NCBI RefSeq assembly: GCF_048773025.1
Contig: NC_133558.1
Span: forward strand, 20,814,501-20,878,500
Length of the DNA stretch: 64,000 bases
Direction of reading: 5' to 3'
Source of the DNA: Camelus bactrianus
Lineage: Eukaryota > Chordata > Mammalia > Artiodactyla > Camelidae
The translations under genes were made by a program, and so were the position numbers. How positions within the stretch are numbered: the stretch's first letter is position 1; each line of letters opens with the position of its first letter. Positions 50,320-61,000 of the stretch are shown piece by piece. Below the pieces are notes generated by a model. It did no database searches. It was not told where the DNA came from and saw nothing but the letters and a program-made list of their open reading frames with translations.

Positions 50320-51640
50320 TTTATCGGGTTTTTTTTTTTAGATTTGGGAAATGTTTTTATTATTCCAAACTCTAGTGCTACAAGCATTCAATTTGATGTC
50401 TCCTTGGGCCTGTGTAGAATTATTTCTTTTAAGATAGATAACTGGATATTAATTTTTGTTGTTGCAGCATTTGCATTTTAAATTTAAATAGATATTGCCA
50501 ATCTGTCACCCATTCGTTATCCTAATAACAGTATATGAGAGAATCCAATTCTATAGAATTTTCTAAGTCCTTGATTTAAAAACAAACTATTATATTTGCC
50601 AATTTGGAAGAAGAAATATTTCATCACATTGTTATTTGAACTTGCATTTTTCTGATTTCTAATGAGCTTGAAAAAAATATTTCATGTTTTATTGATCAAT
50701 CATTGGTATATTCTCTTCTACAAATAGTCTATATCCTTTGCCAAATTTTTTGTTGGATTTTTGTTCATTTATTTATCAACTTGTTGGAAATTTTACATAA
50801 TAAAAAGACCCAATGTCTGCCTTGTGTGTTGCCAATTTTTTTCTGGAGCTTTACATGTTTTTTCTAATTTTATTTTCTCCATGGAAAGAAAATGTCTATT
50901 TTTATTCAAATATATTTTTCCTTTATGTCTTCTGGATTTTTATCTTGCTTAGAAAGGTTTCTTTTCTGCTAAGTTTATTTTTAACAACTTTAGTGGAATA
51001 CAATTTATATACCACACATTTACTCTTTCTACATGCAAAATTCAATGGTTTTAGTAATTTATAAATGTGTGCAACTACCGACATAATCCAGTTTTAGAAC
51101 ATTTCCATCACCCCCAAAAGTCCCCTGTTTACAGTCAATCCCACCCCCATCCCAGGTCCTAGGCACATACTGATCTGCTTTTTGTGTCTATAAATGTGCC
51201 TTTTCTAGATATTTCATGTAAATGGGATCTTATGACATGTAGTCTTTTGTGGCTTCTTTCATTTAATATAATATTTTTGAAGTTCATCTGTCTTTTTTTA
51301 GTATGTATAATCATTTCCTTTTTATATTTTTCAGTTCCTTTTTATTGTAGAGGAGTAACTTCATTGTATGGATATAGTATGTTTTGTTTATCCGCTCACT
51401 CACTGATGGATATTTGTTTACCGTTTTGGGCTATTATGACCAATGCTGCTACACACATTTGCACACATATATTTGTGTGGACTTATGTTTTTATTTCTCT
51501 TGGGTAGATTCCAAGGAGAGGAACTGCTGGATCATATGACAAATGTATTTTCTGACATTTTAAGAAACAACTGAAGTGTTTTTCAAAGAAGTTGTAATAT
51601 TATACACTCTCACCAGCAGTTCATCAGAGATGAGAAAGGG
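50320..51640 (-). mobile_element. Old L1 fragments (3' region), antisense
   Basis: Two blocks. In 50320-50985: 'aatagatattgccaatctgtc', 'cagtatatgagag', 'tttatttatcaacttgttgg'. In 50985-51640: 'aatacaatttatataccaca', 'tattatgaccaatgctgct', 'ggatcatatgac'. Both are reverse-complement L1M 3' sequence; the order suggests at least two fragments. Confidence 0.65.
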
Positions 51641-54191
51641 CTTTTGTTTTCAACATAATTATAACAATGACGATGACAGTAATGGAAATAATACAATCTT
51701 CAATGTATTAATTTTATACTTTTTTATGTTTCAAGTTTTATTCATCAAGAATCCATTTTGTTGAAAATAATGAGTTTGGGATACACCTTACAAACAACTT
51801 TAAACTATCTTAACTGTTCATGAATTTAATTCTGGACCCTGCTCTACTGGTGTATTTAATCAATAATGAATCAATGGGGGGAAATAGTGCTTATTAAAAT
51901 AGATTTATAATAGGTTTTAGCACTTTTAAAGTTAGTCACTCCTTATTACGTGTCTCTTTTCAAAAATTGCCCTGGAAAATAGTTTTCCTCATGAAATTAA
52001 GTATCAGTGCATTATGTTCTAAAGGCAAACAAATAATGCTCTTGCTTTCATTCATTTATGTATTTATTATTCCTGGTAATTGGCTTATGACTGGCCTTTA
52101 ATACTCAATATTTTTTTAAAAAAACCCTCAAACCCTTGAATTGATATCACCCATTAAGAATGTATCATCTTTCATGGGGAAATAATTAAAAATACAAATA
52201 ATCAAATAAGCTAATAGTACCAGAAACCTGGTTTCCTATTTTAAAATTATTCTCCCTTGCCTCATCTACAGTTTTTTTCTTTCTAAAAAGCAAATGATTT
52301 TGCTTCTTTTCTTCCCAGTTGCTTCAGGTGAGTCACGCACACGACAAAATGGTGACTCATGGTTTCACGGTTTGTCTGATTGTAAGGCCTCTGTAATCCC
52401 ATGGCGCTCCTCACGGGAGGGGAGGGGGGCTAAGGGGAATACCTGGGGAAAGGTTGCTCCTCGTGAAAGCGCACAAGGGGAAACGGTTCCTTTTCCTGCC
52501 TTTGAAAGTGATTTGCGAGAACAGGAAGCCTCAGGCTGCCGCAGGCATCCTAGTCCTGTCCCAGGAAAGCTGACATGTAGGGGAGGACAGAGGGCAGTGG
52601 GACACACTCCCAGCAGTGTTGGTGATGCCACCAACCTGGTGACCTGACCAGCTCTACCTGGGATCAATCTGCTATGAGAGATAAGTTAAATTACAATAAA
52701 GACAATTGATTGAATTTTCTGCTACTAGTAGCAGAGCTCATTGAATATTCATGCCATTCACTTTAATTCTACCTTATAATTCCACACCCCAGGTCTCAGA
52801 TAAATTGAGACAATTCATGTCTTCATCCCAGAGAACAAATCAAGAATAAAGTTACAACCCTGGGATCAACAGAACTTCCCACAGATTGCAGGTGTTACTA
52901 TTAATTTACCAAGTTCCCTGTTTCACACAAATAATACACCATATAATTAACTACACATAAAGTAAGCTTTGAATTTGCTTGAAAATAAAATAATAGTTGT
53001 CTCTGACAGTGAAGAAATTATGTTCACCTGACTATTCCTTTGAAATAAACTTTTTAATATCTCATCTGCTCTTTAGATCTGATTTACATTTGAAACTGAC
53101 TCTTCAGATGAATTTCAATAGCAGAAACCATCATCTTCTTAACCAATGTAATTACCTTTCTCTGAAACCCATCCAACTTGTTTATATTATTGAAGTCTAT
53201 GAATTTTGAACTATATACTGATCTATAACTATGTTTCTGCACTGTTTTATGAAAGGATCAAAACAGTTTTGATTTTCTTTTCTAGCTTATTTCCCATCAT
53301 ATACATTTTTTTTCAAGTTTGTTTCAATTGTTAGTTTGTTTTCAGTTTTTAGGTATTGCCTTTTTTAACTTTTGATTTAAATTTTCTATTATATACAATA
53401 TTTTAATGTTTCTCAAGATAAAATTATTAAATAAGATATATTCAGAAAGCCCAGCTTTCATCTTTGTCTCCCTCAACCTTCATTTTGCCCCATAGGCAAT
53501 GATTTTTTTTAAAAGTTTCTTCTATTGTTTTTACTTACAAATTGTAATAAAACAATATTTCCCAGCATTGTCTCTGATTTCTGCTGAGCAAAGATCCCCG
53601 TAGGATTCTCCTGTGACAGACAGAAAGTTTGTCACTCAATCTGGAAGCCCTCAGAAATGCATCTTTTCCATCAATGTTGTGCTTGGTCCTGATGGCCTGA
53701 GACTTTTTATGGAGAAGGGTATATTCCAAGCCAAACAGTCGGCACAGAACTGATTTTTATCTGATAGAAAAAAGACTGAAGTGTTGAAGCCCACCCATAA
53801 TCCAAAGGGGAGTTCAAGAATTACCCAAGTTTAGAGACTTTCTTTTTAAAATATCAGGGGAAAACATACAAAAGAACATGATTATAAAAATTTTGAAGGC
53901 ATAACACCCTTATAAGGTACCTGCATTTCTTGTATTTGTTGTCCCTTTCTGTGTCCCATGGTATGAAGGAACGTTTATATTTGTCTTTGAGAATGCAAAG
54001 AGGCAAGAGACCACCCCGATATGGGTGAATGAAGGACTTTCTCGTAGCTCAGCTAAATATTCCTAATCACAAAATACAGAAAATTCAAGATAAAACAGAG
54101 AATGAAGGAAGGAAAACTACTATGATCCACAAGTGACCAAAATTCAGAAATAAAAATAAAAACCATTATTGTATCTTAATGAAATCCTCTT

Positions 54192-54725
54192 GTTGGGGTT
54201 CAGGGAAGGTTACCCCCAAATATGCCACTATGGCATATTGATAATTTTGAATTAAATTTACTTAAAAAAACAGCCAGTGCAAGAGAGACACTCTGGCTGT
54301 CCTTTCTTTCTTCCTGAAAGCAGGAAATAATCTCTGTTGTGAAAGATACATCTGCTACATCTAGAGGTAGGACACACATCACCAAAGACAGGAATTCAGA
54401 CCAAGAAGGCTTGCTACATCTTTAATTTACTACCCAAGCCCGAACTCTGTTTAGATTCTTCACTATTTGAGCCCCCAAAACCTACGTTTCTTTGTTCTGT
54501 CAATTATCACAAATTTATTGTTTCTTTGTCTGAAAAGCACAAAAGCTGCCTGCTTTGGCCACTTCTTAGGTCCTATTTCTATGAGACTGCCATGCATGTG
54601 AATTAAAATCCATTTCATTTTCTCTTGTTAATCTGTTTTGTGTCAACTTGATCATTAGTACAGCCACAGGAACTCAAGAGAGCGGGATGGCGGGGGGATT
54701 TCTCATGCCCCCCCTTCCCCGCCCC
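54192..54725 (+). mobile_element. Old solo LTR of an ERV-type element
   Basis: Starts TGTTGGGGTTCAGGGAAGG and contains 'gccactatggca', 'agcaggaaataatctct', 'ctttgtctgaaaagcacaa', 'ttaatctgttttgtgtcaac'. This matches my memory of an old mammalian LTR family, probably of the ERVL class; the exact family name is uncertain. No internal retroviral sequence is attached, so it is a solo LTR fossil. Its diverged state suggests an old, pre-camelid insertion. Confidence 0.55.
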
Positions 54726-55096
54726 ACTCCCTTTCCCTTGAAGCTGTATCAGACAGGTGGTTCCACTCCATGCGTATTTGAGAAAAACTTTGTGAAGAAA
54801 TGTGGGTAAAAGCTATGTTCAAGTGCAAGGAAGGCCATAAGGGTTGAATGAAAAAAGGACCAGGAAAGAATGAAGATAAGACACTGTCTTCAGTATTCGG
54901 GGTTTCCGGGTCAAGGGCAGGGCTGAGGAAGCCAGCAGGGAGGGCATTTTCTGCAGGGTCACTGAACCAGGGGCAAAGCAGACCCTGAGAAGTACTCTCA
55001 CTGCGGAAGAATCAGAGCTAAGCAGGAAACTGTTTCATGCTGCAAAGAAGCTGGGACAGAAGGTTCTTCCTTGAACGTTACCACTTTCCCTTCAGC

Positions 55097-58000
55097 TCAG
55101 GAGTCCTGCCAAGAGAGAGAGGACAGTGTTGTTTCCAGATCTAAATTTACAAGCAACTTGTTTACCCCTGTCTCTCAGGGCCTCATGTTAAAGCACGGTG
55201 GTAAGAAGGGGAAAAGTCCTTAAGTCTCCCTGATCAAAGCTACTTTAGAGTGCCTGCCTTCGGTTTAGTGGAAGGAAGACACTTTAGTGTAAACTGCTGG
55301 ATCCGAAGTCAGATCCAAAGTCTTTCCCATTATTTCTGTCTCTTTCCTGTTGCCTCTACAATCTGTTCCAGGGAGACTAAATATGTCTCTAGAAGAGTGT
55401 TAATTTAGAGCATTACCTGTTGGCTAAAGTCCAGATGTTCTGAAAAAGAGGAGAAGATGTATACTTAAGAGATATGGAGGTAAATCTGTTCCCAAACTCA
55501 ATGTTCCCACTCCCCCGCCACCCGGGCCATCACTCTTCTAAGACCTCTAAGACCACAGCCCACATCACAGGATGCCAGGGTAGACAGGAGAGCGGACACT
55601 GAGGGCATGGAGCCCTGAAGAGTCTGTCACACAAACCCAGTGAAATGTCATCAGCCTCGGGTCTCTTCCTGCACTTGTCCCAGGATCTGCACCCAGATCT
55701 CCGTGTATGTTCTACTTCTTTTTTTCTCTACAAACTATCAACTCTTATGTTCCAAACATCAGTAACTACGAACTGTTGATTTCTGGATTTCCTGGAAATT
55801 GAGGTCAATCGGGGAAATAAAGGCTTTATATGGACCACTGATATAAAGAGAACTAACTGAGCAAAACCATCGTTCTTCTTCTAAAAATGTCAGTGGGGAG
55901 TCTCAGCTGCCAACAGGCCCCTTACCTTTTTGGTTCCTGAAGTAGACGAACAGCCCCACCCCGAGGAAGAGCAGACCCAGAACGAAGCCCCCGATTCCAC
56001 TCAGCATCTTGCTCTGAGCAGATTCAGACTGTGCCCCTGAGGAAAGAAGCTAGTTTTAGTGATTTTTACCCCAAATCCAAACCTCCTTAATTGAGACTGA
56101 GAACGAGAGCTTTGAGAATGGGGGAAGAGGGCTGCCCTGGAAGAACTAGAATAGCTGGCCTCTCCTAGAAAAAAATTGGAATCACAGTGAGTAGCTACAA
56201 GGTTCAGGCATCAAACTCATAAATACCACAGCCCTGACATGAGGCCACACGACTGCAACATCTGGTGAATGAGGAGCCTGGGACTGAATGATGCTAAGAA
56301 GCTTGTCTAGGGCGACAGAGCTAATTAAAGGCAGAGCTGAGAGAGGACTCCCCTTTGGTCAGGAACGGCCCTACATTGGAGAGGATGTGCCCCTTCTCAG
56401 ATCACAATGAACTCAGAGCAACAGTGTCAGAAGCACAAGCCCAGTACAAAACAGGGGACTGGTACCCAAAACCAAGGGGTGACCATGACCTGTGACATCA
56501 CAGGAAGCTCAAAACAGACACATCTCTTCCCTGCATGTCAGGCAGAATTGCGTCCCCAGGGGGCATAGGTATTTGTAGGACCTATCAGGGGACATCTGTA
56601 AATTATCAGAGGATTTCTATCACAGGCTATCACAGGGCTCCCCCAGGAACCGTGCTGAAGGAGAGGAGAACATGGAGCAAATGAGCACATGGTGCTGGGA
56701 GAGGAGGAACCTGACACTCAGGAGGAGGCAAGTCCCTCCTCAGGGGGAGATGAATGCATGAGGTCACAAAGCTTCTCACTCCATTCCACTGTGACAGGGC
56801 CCGTCCAGCTGGGGTGCTCCACTCGGCAGGTGTAGACCTCCCCACTCTGAGGAACCACTTCAAGCATCACCATGGTCTGGAAGGTCCAGTCTCCATTAGG
56901 GATCAGACCTGTGGAGACCACCCCAGCCTCCTCTTCCTTGCCATTCCGGAACCACCTGACTTCAATGTGGCCTGGATAGAAGCCCGTCACAGAGCAGACC
57001 AGGAGGTTGTGGTGCTGCAGGGGCTGGGGCTTCACAGGATACACGGTCACCGTGGGCTCCACTAGGAGAGAAGTGGTAGACGGAATAGTGAGGAAGACCC
57101 AGTGAGTCTCCTAGCTTTTCCACATCTAGTCTCCAGACCAGACTGCAGTCCCAGGAAGCCAGGCTGACCAGGTGGACCAACTTAGGAGTTAGTGCCATGA
57201 GCCTCGACTTTAACCCTTACAGCCTGGGCCCGTTAGAGAGATGCTGAGAACATTTCTGTGTGTGCTTCTATACTGTGATACAGCTCTTCATTGCTGATTT
57301 GAATTGTTTACAAATCTTTGCAAGGCAGATAGTGTGTTAGTTAAAGCATGATATCTGAAGCCAGGCTACCTGGGTTCAGATCCAGGCTCCCCCGTCTTAG
57401 TGACTGATCCTGGGAGAATGTTTACATTCCTCTGTGCCTCAGCTTTCTCACCTATAAAGGGGGATAATGCTATTTACTTACCTTTTAGTGTCATGTGAGG
57501 ATTAATGCACCAAAAGTATGTAAATTACAGCCATACCTGGAATCTAGCCTTCAATATGTGTTATCTACAGATTATCCTTGTTTAAGTGGGGAGAAAATAG
57601 GGTTCACTGCAGTGTGGATAAACCGGGGAGTAGAGGCGGGGTATTCCTAGGAAAGCTGTCTCCATGCACTCACACCTTACAGCACCTCAAAAATGGTTCT
57701 ACCCTGGGAAGAAGGAAAGACACAGATGATTTTCTAACTCTATGAGTTGAATCTCGAGAAAAGCTCAAGTCCCAAAGGAGAAGGAAAGCAGGAAGGAAAG
57801 TCATTCATTTTTAAAGATTCTTATAAGTAAACTCTGCCGATCAATCCCTTTCCTCTGCAAAACAAGCACACCTACTATTGGTATTGTTACAACTTTACAT
57901 TTGTATCTCTTTTTAAGCTGGCGTTTGAATTCAGGGCAGGATCCAGGACTCACGATGTGTGCTTAGTGCCTGAGACAACCCCAGACACTACCAGCCTCAA

Positions 58001-61000
58001 CAAATACTTTTTTTAAAGAAGCAATCTGGTGGAAAACATTTTTACAAGATAGATTTAAGATAAAGTAAATTATTTCTAACAATTTTGCAGTATATTTCGT
58101 TAAATAAGAATGTTTAAATTTCTAAAATGCAAAATAAAGAACTGAATGAAAATAGGAATCACAACCTGGAGAAAATGTTCTCTCAGACCCCAGACCCATT
58201 CCCCCAACCACATCCTCTCTCCCTTCTCACAGTCACTGCTGAAGTCACGCACTGTCTCCCCAACAACACCTTTTTCAGCTCCTTCCTAAATTATACTGGC
58301 TCACAGTGCATCCCACCCACCCGGACTCAGTATCTGTCTCTGTCTCTCTCCCTCTCTCTCCCACACACAGACACACCCCCACACACACACACCACCTCTC
58401 CCCGGCCACCCGCCTGCCCGCTCACCTCGCCGCTGCACCATGAAGCTGCCTATTCCCCAGTAGTTTGATCTGCACAGCGTGTCCACCTTGGCCCGCATCT
58501 GCTCCATGAAGTCCTTCTGCTGGTTCCAGTACTTGGCGTCTGGCTGCCCCAGCTCGGTCACCGCCCTGAACTCCCCCACGTCGCTGTCGAAGTACACATC
58601 CTCCTCTGTATTATAGATGTATCTGGCCAAGAACTGCACCCGCTCCAAGCCGTTGAAGAAACGACACTCTCCCTTAAACTGATGCATGAAAGTTGCTGTG
58701 AGGACATAAAAGATCTGGTCACTGGGTGGGCTTGTAGGAGAAGACTGACAGTGCTGCCCACCGGTGCAGAGTGCTCACGCACTGCTGGGGGCACTAGGAC
58801 CCCCACTGCTCCGCTGGGGCCCTAAGCACCAGCACAAGCACCCCAGGGGTCCATCTTTCACCTGCCAGTGGTGGAGGAAGGCCGTCCTGGGGGGAGGAGA
58901 CTCCTCTGATCCTAAGCCATTTGGGATGCAGTCACTCTGCACAGAGCTGGACCAGGATTTGCCCCATCACCACCTCCTCCTGAATGCCTCCACCAGAAAG
59001 ACGCTGCTGCCTCCTCTCAGCCCAAACATTTTAGCTATCCCAGAAACACTTACTTGCCTAGGGCTGGCCTGGTGTCAGGCCTGTGCAGCCCCCTGGGAAT
59101 CCAAAGAAGGAAAAACAGACATCTCCCCTATCTTCGAGGAGCATAAAATGTAAAGAAAGTGATGGGCAAAGCCCAACGTATCATATGGGAGTCAGAAATG
59201 TCAGAAGAAAAGTGTGGAGTTCTAGAATGGAGAGTAGTTACATCAGGATGTCAGAAAAGTAGCCTCTGAAGAGTGACATTTAAGATGTGACACTGAAGGT
59301 TAAGTTGATGTGAGCTAGAGGAAGAGGCCATGTGTGTATGTTTGGGAGAAAAGGGAGGCATATTTCAGGTAAAGGTAAAGGCGTGTGTAGAAGTTTGAAA
59401 GAGATGATGAACTTCTGCAATAAACCAGAAGGAAACAGTTCACTGAAGCACAGAGAGTGAAGAAGGAGGGTGAAAGATTCCACTGGAGAAATCACAAGAG
59501 TTGGGTACTCAAAATCTTGTAGGCGATCTAGGATTTGAATTTGTGCTAAACATAAATAGGAAACTATTGAAGAGTTTTACGGAGATTAAAACCATGATCC
59601 CAATACATGTCCACCATTCCTTCCCTGCATTTCCAAATCCAGATAGCCCATAAAACCTTTTTTTTTTTTTAATTTGGTACCAAACTCACTTGACAAATCT
59701 CACCTGTTGAGGTAAGAGGTCAAATATGTCTCTTGGGGTGAGGGAGTCTGTTCCGTACGCTGTAGGCTGTCTACCAGCATCCCTGGCCTCTAGTCACTAG
59801 ATGTCAGAAGAAATCTCAGAGTAACAACCAAAACTGGCTCCCAGTATTGCCAAATATTAGGGGGTCAAGGAATAGGGGGAAGGACTGGTCTGTCACTGGG
59901 TGAGTGCCACTGGTATAAACCATCTAAAAATTTAATTCCTGAAAATCTTATTCCTGCATGAAATTTATATTTTTTTAAGAATCCAGCCCCAGTGGAGAGC
60001 TATTTTTCCAACAAAATAAATTTGTTCACAACTAAGGCTTATTTCTTTGCCTCGCCAACCAATTAAAAGACATATAATTTATCCTTCACATCATCTTTCT
60101 TCTTAATTTCTCTGCCTCTGGTCCACTACTCATCTATAGCAGTAAACTACAGCCACAGACATTTTATTCCTATTCAAAGCTCCAACCGACTCATCTTCTA
60201 ACTTTGTCTCCTACACCCAGTAATATCAGTAGGCATCAAATTACCAGCCTTGTCCACATGTAGAATTCTCATTTCTGTAAAGTCCCCTCAGAAAAGGAGA
60301 AAAGAAGAAAAAAATGATATATAGACAGTTTACAAAAAAAGAACAGGTCCACAGACTTTGAGTAGAGACCTTCCTTAGAAAGAGGGCAGAGAGGAGGGCT
60401 CTCTGGATCAGACCAGGTCTACTGACTAGGAATTCTCTAATAGCTTCTTGTCACATGACAAAGTTTAAAAATAATGAGTCACACACCAGTCTACCCCAAA
60501 TCTGTTCACTTTCTCTGTCCCACAGTCTGTGTCACTACCCCACTCAATGAAGCCACAAGCACTTCTGCCCCCGAGAATTCCACCATGTTCCTAAGTGGTG
60601 TCCCTGACTCTACTTGTGAACCTTTGGAATCCAGTCTGCAAGCGGTAGCTAGGATTATTTAAAAAAATAAATAAACAAACTGACTCTCCTTATAACCTCT
60701 CAGTAGCTTCACATATCTCTATTAATAACAGTCAAAGTTCTCACCAAGGCCATCAGCGCCCAGCATGACTGGCTCCTGACTTCCTCTCTGACCTCATCTT
60801 ACACGGCTCCCCAACCTGCTTGCTCTGCCCTGGTCACTCTAGCCTCCTTTCTGTCCCTTAAACACAGCAAACACCTCCCCACACTTCAGCCTTTCCACGT
60901 GCCCTCTCCCTGGAACACTTGTCCCTTACATCCTTCACATGTCTGGCTTCTTCTCATTGTCTCAGTTGAATGTCACCTCTTCAGGCAGAGCTCTGCAGAC

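Larger units (their letters stand above)
49301..55091. other. DRA-DRB intergenic region
   Basis: About 5.8 kb between the convergent DRA and DRB genes. It contains old antisense L1 pieces (50320-51640), an unidentified GC-richer segment (52315-52680), an old LTR (54192-54725) and the DRB 3' UTR (about 54790-55096). No other gene is visible. Confidence 0.55.

Noticed and set aside
52315-52680. GC-richer segment with a 117-codon open frame between DRA and DRB, considered as an LTR or exon
   Set aside because: Neither LTR ends nor a protein domain could be recognised; left unidentified.
58764-59153. 129-codon plus-strand open frame in DRB intron 1
   Set aside because: Lies in intron sequence with repeat-like composition; no domain.
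59796-59812. A third CTCF-like site (GTCACTAGATGTCAG) in DRB intron 1
   Set aside because: Deviates from the consensus at two key positions, so it is too weak to list.
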